Part shown: in pieces, positions 1-5,538 of the stretch
Layout: each line of letters starts with the position of its first letter
How positions within the stretch are numbered: the first letter of the stretch is position 1
Origin: Nitrospinota bacterium
GTDB taxonomy: Bacteria; Nitrospirota; Thermodesulfovibrionia; Thermodesulfovibrionales; UBA1546
Direction of reading: 5' to 3'
Length of the DNA: 10,653 bases
Assembly (NCBI GenBank): GCA_018896985.1
Contig: JAHILQ010000218.1
Span: 1-10,653, forward strand
Translations under genes and position numbers: made by a program
The notes under the pieces: generated by a model
Seen by the model: only the letters and a program-made list of their open reading frames with translations
The model's database searches: none
What the model was told of the DNA's origin: nothing

Positions 1-510
1 ACATGACCACGTATTGTCTCATCACATTTGTGATATATGGGGCGTGTGCTGAGAATTGTCTTCATGGAACGAAATATCTGCTCTACCATCCATAGTTGCT
101 TGTATTGAAGCGCTACCTCCCGTGAAGGCAGGGACGTATTCGTAGTTAATACCCATTTCCCATCATATCTTGACTCTTCCTTTATTTTCTATCTGAAACC
201 TCGTTCCTGAAAGCTTGAGGTATTTCCGGTACCCTTTATTGCCAACCAATGCCTTCTCACTTCGTTTGATTTTATCCTTTAATGCAGCAACAATGGCCTC
301 TCTGTCCATGGCATCTTTCTTTGCCTGATCTTCATTCAGACAAATTATGTACCGCCTGTCATTGACTATGATCTCCTTGACTTTCAGCGGAGATGGAGAC
401 TTGCTATGTGTACCTTTAGGATACACTTCCCTTAACAAGCCAAATTGCTCCAGAATTTTTTTTGCTTCACTTTTATCTCTCCAATCAGAATTCAACATAT
501 CATAATTCAA
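1..510 (-). pseudogene. IS1634-family transposase, partial and frameshifted
   Basis: Degraded DDE transposase of the IS1634 family, read on the minus strand and running off the left edge. The first open stretch (510 to 163, 115 codons) carries the family-typical block DRRYIICLNEDQAKKD followed by LVGNKGYRKYL. It stops at a TGA at 163-165. Downstream the match continues in another frame with DGKWVLTTNT, then LQYKQLWMVEQIFRSMK, then TRPIYHKCDETIRGHV, which reaches base 1. The two frames overlap near 185-200, so a one- or two-base indel there is the simplest explanation. The N-terminal half of the normal protein is absent, because sequence beyond about 510 belongs to a different element on the other strand. 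The Met at 510 is therefore not a real start. The family call rests on remembered motif similarity and is strong; the element itself is dead. Confidence 0.85.
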
Positions 511-518
511 TTTAACAA

Positions 519-1271
519 AGGGAAGTAAGGGACGGGCAGGTAATACTGGAACTACCGCTGCCTATAGCCGATGTCCTGGCTGGCATACCTGAAGCAGTAG
601 AGGGATTATTACAGGAAGTAGGGCTAATGCTTATTGGAGCAGTGATTGAGTCGGAATGCGAAAGGATAGCTGGCAGGAAAGACGCAAAGAACCCTCTAAG
701 GACGGCCAATCCCGAAGTTTCGGGACTCAGCCCTGTGTATTACGATAGGTGAAAGGTATTGATAGACCGTCCTCGTTTGAGAAGCAGGGACAATAAGGAG
801 ATACAGCTAAACACATACAAGGCATTTCAGAACCCGAAGAGGATGAAGCAGTCCGTGATGAAGCAGATGGTATTGGGGATATCAAGCCGCAACTATGAAG
901 AGGCAATAGAGTCTTTTGTAGGTGGCTATGGGATAAAGAAGTCAAGCATAAGCCGGCACTTTGTAAAGGCAACGGCAGAGCAGATGAGGAAGTTCATGGA
1001 AAAGGACCTTTCAGGATTGGAGCTCTGTGCGATATTCATAGACGGTATAGAGTTCAAGGGGCATCTTCTTGTTAGTGGCCATGGGGCTGGATAAGAAAGG
1101 TAAGAAGCACATCCTTGGGCTATGGCAGGGGGCCACAGAGAACTCCGCTCGACTCTATGAGCTGTAAGAGCAGAGAGGAAGTTCAAGCGTGTGAAAGGTT
1201 ACAGGGAAATCCCAAAACTCATAGCTGCTTTGCAGCAAAAATCTCTTGACAGGAAGGAGGTTGCCGCTTAA
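519..1271 (+). pseudogene. IS256-family (mutator-type) transposase remnant
   Basis: Plus-strand remains of an IS256-family transposase. Similarity begins near 546 (LELPLPIADVLAGIPEAVEG) with no start codon, and the frame is broken by TGA at 750-752. It continues through GISSRNYEEAIESFVGGYG, KSSISRHFVKA and the catalytic-type block AIFIDGIEF. A frameshift near 1065-1080 moves the match to another frame (MGLDKKGKKHILGLWQGATE), which ends at TAA 1165-1167. The typical C-terminal tail KGYREIPKLIAAL then appears back in the first frame and ends at TAA 1269-1271. Most of the region between the GLWQGATE block and the tail is missing, so there is also a large internal deletion. The 111-codon open stretch 759-1094 is only a fragment. 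Non-functional; clear terminal inverted repeats were not found. Confidence 0.87.
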
Positions 1272-1274
1272 TAT
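1246..1274 (+). promoter_or_regulatory. Predicted sigma-70 promoter for the triheme cytochrome
   Basis: A perfect -35 box TTGACA (1246-1251) is followed by a 17-bp spacer and TAATAT (1269-1274), which matches four of six -10 positions. Transcription would start near 1281, leaving a leader of about 85 nt before the GTG of the cytochrome gene. The boxes lie in the last codons of the IS256 remnant, so the promoter appears to be of transposon origin. Predicted from sequence only. Confidence 0.5.
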
Positions 1275-1286
1275 ATGGGCAAGAGA

Positions 1287-1316
1287 GTCCTTCCTACTTC
1301 AACGAAAGGAAGGGAC
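1287..1316 (+). other. Stem-loop in the cytochrome leader
   Basis: GTCCTTCCT (1287-1295) pairs with AGGAAGGGAC (1307-1316), leaving one bulged G and an 11-nt loop. A second small hairpin, TCCTGA-TTT-TCAGGA, follows at 1330-1344, just upstream of the ribosome binding site. Both fall in the predicted leader RNA. They could be an mRNA-stability or control structure, or leftover transposon-end sequence; nothing here decides between these. Confidence 0.35.
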
Positions 1317-1366
1317 AACATCATTTGATTCCTGATTTTCAGGATTATGAAAGGGGGTGAAAGACA

Positions 1367-1705
1367 GTGAGATCATGGGCAGTAGTATTAGGATTAATTG
1401 CAGCATTGGCTCTGGTAACGTCAGCTTTTGCAGGGATGACTGTCCTCGAGTACAACAATAGCACTTTCGGAAAAGTTATTTTTGGTGGAAAACTTCACAA
1501 CGATAAACTCGGCGCGGGTAAATGTATGGATTGTCACAAAGCAAATGTTCCTTTTGGTATGAAGAAACCGGGCATGGAAGGCGCAGCTACGATTACATCA
1601 GCAGATCATGTATCTGGTAAGTACTGCGGAACTTGTCACAATGGCACGAAGGCATTTGCGATGTATACACCAGATTTTTCAACCTGTGTAAAATGTCATA
1701 AGTAG
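1367..1705 (+). CDS. Secreted triheme c7-type cytochrome
   Basis: Small multiheme cytochrome c, expected to be periplasmic and to carry electrons between inner-membrane and outer redox partners. The 112-residue product starts with a signal peptide (hydrophobic core about 5-20, likely cleavage after AFA at 22). It has three CxxCH haem-attachment motifs, C53-H57, C87-H91 and C107-H111, matching the c7/triheme family in number and spacing. GTG is preferred as the start because AGGGGGTG lies seven bases upstream; the nearby ATG at 1347 is in a frame that closes after seven codons. Only two other histidines exist (H44, H81), so one haem lacks an obvious distal His ligand. In PpcA-like c7 proteins the equivalent of G41 is a histidine (FxHKxH); here the motif is FGGKLH. 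The gene stands alone, between a transposon remnant and a strong terminator. Confidence 0.9.
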   Translation: MRSWAVVLGLIAALALVTSAFAGMTVLEYNNSTFGKVIFGGKLHNDKLGAGKCMDCHKANVPFGMKKPGMEGAATITSADHVSGKYCGTCHNGTKAFAMYTPDFSTCVKCHK

Positions 1706-1728
1706 TAAGAAAGCAGAAGAGAATAAGC

Positions 1729-1768
1729 AAAAAGAAAGGGGCGTAATAGAATACGCCCCTTTCTTTTT
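1729..1768. terminator. Bidirectional intrinsic terminator
   Basis: Perfect 17-bp inverted repeat: AAAAAGAAAGGGGCGTA (1729-1745), a 6-nt loop ATAGAA, and its exact complement (1752-1768). The GC-rich core GGGGCG/CGCCCC is flanked by A and T runs, so it can terminate in both directions. It sits 24 nt after the cytochrome stop on the plus strand and 6 nt after the stop of the ilvE remnant on the minus strand. Confidence 0.93.
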
Positions 1769-1773
1769 GTAAA

Positions 1774-1875
1774 TTAAACTTTTGTGAGCCAGGCTTTATA
1801 CTTCTTATTCTTTCCCCTGATACTATCAAAAAATATTGATTGAAGTCTTTTCGTTATCTTACCCGGTTTCCCATT
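1774..1875 (-). pseudogene. ilvE: C-terminal remnant of branched-chain aminotransferase
   Basis: A short minus-strand frame ending at TAA (1774-1776) encodes NGKPGKITKRLQ, then FFDSIRGKNKKY, then KAWLTKV. This is the characteristic end of IlvE-type branched-chain amino acid aminotransferases, where GxGKPGPxTxxLQ and a final HWLTYV are usual. No upstream part of the enzyme is present: the same frame hits a stop at 1882-1884 and the DNA becomes a PhnD-like gene in another frame. This is therefore the last ~33 codons of a gene whose body has been deleted. The strong terminator next to it was probably its own. The identification rests on recognised family motifs, not on a search. Confidence 0.65.
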
Positions 1876-2181
1876 GTGTCTTCATATTTTTCAGTGAATC
1901 TGATGGAAAATCTGTTGCCTGCGTTTTGCTCAAGATATTTCAAAAATGGGAGATAAATCCTCACATCTTCTTTCGGTCCTAACCTTAAATCAAAACCGAA
2001 TTTAAGCGCCCCTGCATCTGACTGTAAATTATCAGCGCCATTGTCTCGTTCAGCAGTTTTGATTCTCCGTTCAAGGCTTACCTTTTTAGGCACCTCGCCT
2101 TTTTTACAGCTTGATGTAAGAAGCGGCGTAATGATAAGACAAAAGAACGGCTCTTGTGGAAAATCTATGTTTCTGGAGCAT
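1857..2181 (-). pseudogene. N-terminal remnant of PhnD-like binding lipoprotein
   Basis: The open stretch from 2093 down encodes FGFDLRLGPKEDVRIYLPFL followed by KYLEQNAG and RFSIRFTEKYEDT. This resembles the first part of the PhnD-like periplasmic binding domain found in phosphonate/phosphite transport and sensor proteins. Reading upstream in the same frame gives a hydrophobic stretch and a lipobox-like cysteine (FCLIITPLLTSSCKKGEVPKK, near 2102-2150), but no start codon before a stop. A start ATG at 2181 with a basic N-terminus (MLQKHRFSTRA) lies in a different frame, so a frameshift in the signal peptide is likely. The C-terminal two-thirds of the domain is missing: after EDT the match ends and the ilvE tail begins. 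The protein would not be exported or folded. No ribosome binding site supports use of the internal GTG at 2093. Confidence 0.65.
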
Positions 2182-2272
2182 AATTAAAAATACCACCATT
2201 ACCTTTTTTAATGCAAGGATTGTTCCGAGGGTTATCTGGAAAAACAAGATGTTAGAAATGTTACACTACCAC

Positions 2273-3148
2273 ATGAATTTCAGCATTAAAAAAGCGGTTG
2301 TCCTTCTCAGCGGAGGCATTGATTCCTCCACAACAGCAGCAATAGCAAAGCACGAGGGTTATGAGGTATATGCCCTGAGTTTCGATTACAATCAGAGACA
2401 TAAAATAGAACTTGAGGCGGCAAAAAAAGTCGCCTTATCATTAAAAGTAAAAAAACATCTTGTAATAAAGTTTGATTTAAGGGAGATAGGCGGCTCAGCT
2501 CTGACATCAGAGATTGAAGTGCCTAAAGACCGTAAAGCGTTATCCGTAATGCGTAACGAGTCAAAAGAAACACCCCACATGACGCATCACGGATCACGGA
2601 TCACGAATATCCCCGTCACCTACGTCCCGGCACGCAATACAATATTTCTCTCTTTCGCGCTTGGATGGGCAGAGACGCTTAAGGCTGAGAATATATTTAT
2701 CGGCGCAAATGCTGTTGACTACAGCGGCTATCCTGACTGCCGTCCCGAATATCTGAAGGCGTTTGAAAAAATGGCAAGCCTTGCAACAAAGGCATCGGTA
2801 GAAGGAAAAATTAGATTCAGCATTGAAGCCCCTCTTCTTCATCTGACAAAGGCAGAGATTATAAAGAAAGGCACAGAGCTTGGCCTTGATTATTCCCTCA
2901 CCTGGAGCTGTTATGACCCGCAAAAAAACCGTAATACGTTATCCGTCAAAGACCGTGAAGCGTTAAGCGTAATGCGTAACGAGTTAAAGGCTAAAAACAA
3001 AGACGCATCACGCATCACGCATTACGCATCACGCATCACGCATCACGCATCACGCATTACTCATTACGGTTATGTGCCCTGCGGCAGGTGTGACAGCTGC
3101 ATCTTCAGGGCAAAGGGATTCAAAGAGGCAGGGATAAAAGATATATAA
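2273..3148 (+). CDS. queC: 7-cyano-7-deazaguanine synthase QueC with two in-frame insertions
   Basis: QueC uses ATP and ammonia to convert 7-carboxy-7-deazaguanine to preQ0, a cytosolic step in queuosine synthesis. The PP-loop SGGIDSST lies at residues 13-20, followed by YALSFDYNQRH. The blocks IPVTYVPARNTIFLS and AVDYSGYPDCRPEY are present, and so are the zinc ligands: SLTWSCYDP and, near the C-terminus, CGRCDSC. Family members are about 220-235 residues; this one is 291 from the ATG at 2273. The excess comes from two segments, residues about 87-112 and 217-265, encoded by 7-bp repeat DNA. Removing them leaves about 216 residues with the flanking conserved blocks joined correctly. The open frame extends upstream to 2156, but conserved sequence begins at KKAVVLLSGG, so 2273 (or 2249) is preferred. 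No clear ribosome binding site decides this. Whether the enlarged enzyme is active is unknown. Confidence 0.9.
   Translation: MNFSIKKAVVLLSGGIDSSTTAAIAKHEGYEVYALSFDYNQRHKIELEAAKKVALSLKVKKHLVIKFDLREIGGSALTSEIEVPKDRKALSVMRNESKETPHMTHHGSRITNIPVTYVPARNTIFLSFALGWAETLKAENIFIGANAVDYSGYPDCRPEYLKAFEKMASLATKASVEGKIRFSIEAPLLHLTKAEIIKKGTELGLDYSLTWSCYDPQKNRNTLSVKDREALSVMRNELKAKNKDASRITHYASRITHHASRITHYGYVPCGRCDSCIFRAKGFKEAGIKDI
2525..2608 (+). repeat. Heptamer hairpin element, copy 1, in frame within queC
   Basis: Left arm of four 7-bp units beginning CGT (2531-2558: CGTAAAG, CGTTATC, CGTAATG, CGTAACG), a linker of about 23 nt, then a right arm of three units of type ACGCATC/ACGGATC (2582-2602). The arms are partly complementary, since CGTAATGCGT can pair with ACGCATYACG. 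Positions 2525-2561 match 2948-2984 of copy 2 at 34 of 37 bases. The insert keeps the queC frame, encodes peptide ALSVMRNESK and falls between the conserved blocks EIEVPK and IPVTYVPARNT. Confidence 0.75.
2921..3068 (+). repeat. Heptamer hairpin element, copy 2, in frame within queC
   Basis: The left arm (2930-2981) holds six CGTNNNN units interrupted by a 3-nt GAC. The right arm (3003-3065) is nine tandem 7-bp units, mostly ACGCATC or ACGCATT. Because 7 bp times 3 equals 21 bp, the right arm encodes a repeating seven-residue peptide, ASRITHY / ASRITHH / ASRITHY. The arms are complementary in type (CGTAATGCGT with ACGCATTACG) and could form a long imperfect hairpin. The insert lies between the zinc-ligand blocks SCYDP and VPCGRCDSC, where a surface loop is expected. 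Confidence 0.8.
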
Positions 3149-3225
3149 ACCAGTTTTTACTGCACCTCCGAGGTGCAAGTCTGAGGGCTTAGAAAAGGAT
3201 AAAGGATATATGAACCAGTTTTTAC
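3132..3225 (+). repeat. 29-bp direct repeat across the queC-glgP junction
   Basis: Segments 3132-3160 and 3197-3225 match at 27 of 29 bases; each ends in AACCAGTTTTTAC. The first copy contains the queC stop codon (ATATAA), and the second contains the glgP ribosome binding region and start codon (GGATATATG). One of the two A/G differences turns ATAA into ATGA, which creates the glgP ATG. A 17-nt palindrome sits between the copies. Confidence 0.85.
3161..3177. repeat. 17-nt palindrome (7-3-7)
   Basis: TGCACCT-CCG-AGGTGCA is a perfect 7-bp stem with a CCG loop, immediately after the first copy of the 29-bp direct repeat. It has no T-run, so a terminator role is weak. It has the same size and loop as the palindrome at 7892-7908. 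Confidence 0.7.
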
Positions 3226-4943
3226 CCGAGCTGCAGGAGTTCACAAAAGACCCGAAGATTGCCTATTTCTCAATGGAGATAGGCATTGCCAACAACATCC
3301 CCACTTACAGCGGCGGTCTTGGAGTGCTTGCAGGAGATACGATTAAATCAGGCGCTGACCTTAAACTCCCGATGGCTGCAGTAACCCTTCTCAGCAAAAA
3401 AGGATATTTCACGCAGGAGATAGACGAAAGAGGAAGACAGATGGAGATGCCGGTGCTATGGGAGCCGTCAAAACAGATGACCCTTCTTCCGGCAAAGGTA
3501 TATGTGCAGATAGAGGGAAGAGATGTTGCAGTACAGGCGTGGCTTTACATTGTGAAAAGTCTGACAGGCGGAAGCATTCCCGTTTTTTTCCTTGACACTG
3601 ATATTGCAGAGAACTCTCCGGATGACAGGGAGATTACCTCCTACCTCTATGGAGGCGACCATGTATACAGGCTCAAACAGGAAATTGTCCTCGGCATAGC
3701 CGGTGTAAGGATGCTTTATGAACTCGGATTTGAGATCAAAAAATACCACATGAATGAGGGACATTCCAGTCTTCTTACACTGGAATTACTGCTCAGATAT
3801 AAACGACCGATAGAAGACGTATGGGATGAACGGCTTGTGTGGGATGTTGACAGAGTAAAAGATATATGCGTGTTTACAACCCATACTCCTGTTGAAGCAG
3901 GCCATGACAAATTCTCATATGACCTGATTCTTAGAGTAATGGGAGAATTAATACCTTTAAATGTCTTGAAGGAGCTTGGCGGGAAGGACAATCTCAATAT
4001 GACTCTGCTTGCCTTAAACCTGAGCGAGTTTGTTAACGGGGTGGCAAAAAAACATGGTGAAGTATCTAAGAATATGTTTCCGGGTTATGAGATATCTGCA
4101 ATAACAAACGGCGTGCACAGCTATACATGGACATGCGACAGCCTGAAAAGGCTTTATGACAAATACCTGCCGGGCTGGGCAAACGAACCCGACCTTTTTG
4201 TGAGAGTAGGCCGCATCCCTGATGACGAATTATGGACAGCCCATATTGAAGCAAAAAAGATTCTGATTGATTTTGTAAATTCAGAGACTAAGGCCGGCAT
4301 GGATCATGACACCCTTACAATAGGATTTGCGCGAAGGGCAACCGCATACAAACGCGCCGACCTTATTTTCAGCGATATTGACAGACTTGAAAGAATTGCC
4401 TCTGGAAAGATACAGCTTATTTATTCAGGCAAGGCGCATCCGAAAGACGACCACGGCAAATGGCTGATAGAAAAAATACATGTCATAAAAGAAAAGTTAA
4501 AAGGAAAGATTAAAATAGCCTACCTGAAAAATTATGACATGGAGAAAGCCCTCAAGCTCGTATCAGGCGTTGATATATGGCTTAACACACCCCTTCGGCC
4601 GCGCGAGGCATCAGGCACAAGCGGAATGAAGGCAGCCCATAACGGCGTAATAAACTTCAGCGTGCTTGACGGCTGGTGGATAGAGGGTCATATCGAGGGT
4701 TTTACAGGATGGGCTATTGGTCCAAGCCCCACAGAAACAATGCTTACAGACGATGTTGACGCAATAGATAGAAGAGACGCTGATGATTTATACAACAAGC
4801 TTGAGAATATCATAATCCCAATGTATTACAACGAAAGACACACATGGATAAGAATGATGCAGAATGCCATAGGTAAAAATGCCTACTACTTCAACAGCCA
4901 CAGGATGATGAGAAGATACGTCACCGAGGCGTATATAAGATAA
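3210..4943 (+). CDS. glgP: Alpha-glucan phosphorylase, short GT35 form
   Basis: Cytosolic phosphorylase that releases glucose-1-phosphate from alpha-1,4-glucans such as glycogen or maltodextrin, using pyridoxal phosphate. The 577-residue product opens with IAYFSMEIGI and YSGGLGVLAGD, the signature of the MalP-like GT35 branch. Further blocks are YHMNEGHSSLLTLELL (about residues 178-193), FTTHTPVEAGHD, ITNGVHSYTW and GFARRATAYKRADL. The PLP site is EASGTSGMKAAHNG, with the predicted cofactor lysine at 474. It is shorter than classical 750-850-residue phosphorylases and lacks the N-terminal extension (DUF3417 type) common in many relatives. The match starts almost at the first Met, so this is the short form and not a truncation. 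The start is supported by AAAGGA just upstream. It lies 61 nt after queC across a direct duplication. The GH57 branching enzyme near the right edge probably works on the same polymer. Confidence 0.93.
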   Translation: MNQFLPELQEFTKDPKIAYFSMEIGIANNIPTYSGGLGVLAGDTIKSGADLKLPMAAVTLLSKKGYFTQEIDERGRQMEMPVLWEPSKQMTLLPAKVYVQIEGRDVAVQAWLYIVKSLTGGSIPVFFLDTDIAENSPDDREITSYLYGGDHVYRLKQEIVLGIAGVRMLYELGFEIKKYHMNEGHSSLLTLELLLRYKRPIEDVWDERLVWDVDRVKDICVFTTHTPVEAGHDKFSYDLILRVMGELIPLNVLKELGGKDNLNMTLLALNLSEFVNGVAKKHGEVSKNMFPGYEISAITNGVHSYTWTCDSLKRLYDKYLPGWANEPDLFVRVGRIPDDELWTAHIEAKKILIDFVNSETKAGMDHDTLTIGFARRATAYKRADLIFSDIDRLERIASGKIQLIYSGKAHPKDDHGKWLIEKIHVIKEKLKGKIKIAYLKNYDMEKALKLVSGVDIWLNTPLRPREASGTSGMKAAHNGVINFSVLDGWWIEGHIEGFTGWAIGPSPTETMLTDDVDAIDRRDADDLYNKLENIIIPMYYNERHTWIRMMQNAIGKNAYYFNSHRMMRRYVTEAYIR

Positions 4944-4944
4944 G

Positions 4945-4972
4945 CAGCTCGGTTGCCGAACCCTTTGAGCTG
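4945..4972. terminator. Hairpin between convergent glgP and the FKBP gene
   Basis: CAGCTC (4945-4950) pairs with GAGCTG (4967-4972). Inside, GGTT (4951-4954) pairs with AACC (4959-4962) around the loop GCCG, with a CTTT bulge on one side. It occupies nearly all of the 30-nt gap between two convergent stop codons. There is no T-run, so termination is plausible but unproven. Confidence 0.4.
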
Positions 4973-4973
4973 A

Positions 4974-5402
4974 CTACACAATCTCTACAAGCTTGATATC
5001 AAATACAAGATTCTTTCCTGCCAACGGATGGTTGCAGTCCATGATAAATGCCTTTTCTGTTTTGCCGGTAACTTTAACTGTTATAGGCATGCCATCTGCC
5101 CTGTACATCTGAAGCTGCTGTCCGATTTCATGGTCAAAGTTTTCAGGCGCCCTGTCTCTGCCAAATTTAAAAACCTTTTCTTCCGTGTAAATGCCGTATC
5201 CTTCTTCTGCGGGTATTCTGATTGTCTTTTCATCTCCGGCTTCCATTCCTATGACACCGTCTTCAAGCCCTTTCAGAAACTCTCCTCCGCCTACCTTAAA
5301 TTCCAGAGGCGCGCCTCCCTCAGAAGAATCAAAAACTGTACCGTCTTCAAGTTTGCCTGTGTAATGGATGCTTATTGTGTCTCCTTCTTTCACCTTTGCC
5401 AT
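4974..5402 (-). CDS. slyD: FKBP-type peptidyl-prolyl isomerase, SlyD-like
   Basis: Cytosolic prolyl cis-trans isomerase and folding chaperone. The 142 residues follow the SlyD plan: an FKBP half at the start (ISIHYTGKLEDGTVFDSS, residues about 10-27, and FLKGLEDGVIGMEAGDEKT), then an inserted chaperone flap (about 70-120, GQQLQMYRADGMP), then the closing strand KNLVFDIKLVEIV. The histidine/cysteine-rich metal-binding tail of E. coli SlyD is absent, as in many short SlyD-like proteins. The start ATG has a good AAAGGAG eight bases upstream. It is the last gene of a minus-strand run; the upstream 38-codon ORF overlaps its start by 13 bases, which suggests coupled translation. It converges on glgP. 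Confidence 0.92.
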   Translation of the reverse strand: MAKVKEGDTISIHYTGKLEDGTVFDSSEGGAPLEFKVGGGEFLKGLEDGVIGMEAGDEKTIRIPAEEGYGIYTEEKVFKFGRDRAPENFDHEIGQQLQMYRADGMPITVKVTGKTEKAFIMDCNHPLAGKNLVFDIKLVEIV

Positions 5403-5506
5403 ATTTTCTCCTTTATTTTTTTAAAAGCCTCTCTTCCAGCGCTATATGAAGGCTTCTCTTTTCCTATATAAACATCTCCGCATATCAGGCATCTGTAAAA
5501 CTTCAT
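5390..5506 (-). CDS. Small rubredoxin-like ORF, apparently truncated
   Basis: A 38-codon frame begins MKFYRCLICGDVYIGKEKPS, which is how rubredoxin-like zinc/iron-ribbon domains start (RCxxCGxVYxGxxxP). Such domains need a second CxxC pair; here the sequence turns into YSAGREAFKKIKEKIWQR with no further cysteine. It has an excellent ribosome binding site (GAGGAGG, eight bases before the ATG), lies 32 nt after the ogt stop and overlaps the FKBP start by 13 bases. It may be a broken ribbon gene kept only as a leader that feeds ribosomes into slyD, or a genuine one-knuckle peptide. Translation is likely; function is unknown. Confidence 0.6.
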   Translation of the reverse strand: MKFYRCLICGDVYIGKEKPSYSAGREAFKKIKEKIWQR

Positions 5507-5538
5507 TTTTTATCCTCCTCTACGAGCCATCGGCCTTA

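Noticed and set aside
160..200. Programmed frameshift in the IS1634-type transposase
   Set aside because: No convincing slippery sequence plus structure is visible, the family is not known to me for programmed frameshifting, and the element is truncated. Mutation is simpler.
759..1094. 111-codon open stretch as an independent gene
   Set aside because: It is the middle of a broken IS256-type transposase, with matching sequence before its start and after its stop in other frames.
511..1330. Terminal inverted repeats of the IS256 remnant
   Set aside because: GAAGTAAGGGAC near 522-533 and the complement of 1287-1300 are loosely similar, but the match is too weak and gapped to call element ends.
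1593..1829. 78-codon minus-strand ORF across the cytochrome 3' end and terminator
   Set aside because: It runs antisense through a clear cytochrome gene and a terminator stem; it has no family resemblance.
2156..2272. N-terminal extension of queC back to the GTG at 2156
   Set aside because: The added residues do not resemble QueC, which normally begins a few residues before the PP-loop strand. The region overlaps the remnant of the minus-strand lipoprotein gene.
2930..3065. CRISPR-like array in the repetitive part of queC
   Set aside because: Units are 7 bp, contiguous and without spacers, and they lie within an open reading frame. This is a tandem/inverted repeat, not a CRISPR.
3161..3177. 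Intrinsic terminator between queC and glgP
   Set aside because: The stem is followed by AGTCTGAGGG with no T-run, so it does not fit an intrinsic terminator.
5028..5471. 147-codon plus-strand ORF opposite the FKBP gene
   Set aside because: It is antisense to slyD and the small ribbon ORF, which have family motifs and ribosome binding sites; the translated composition looks like a frame shadow.
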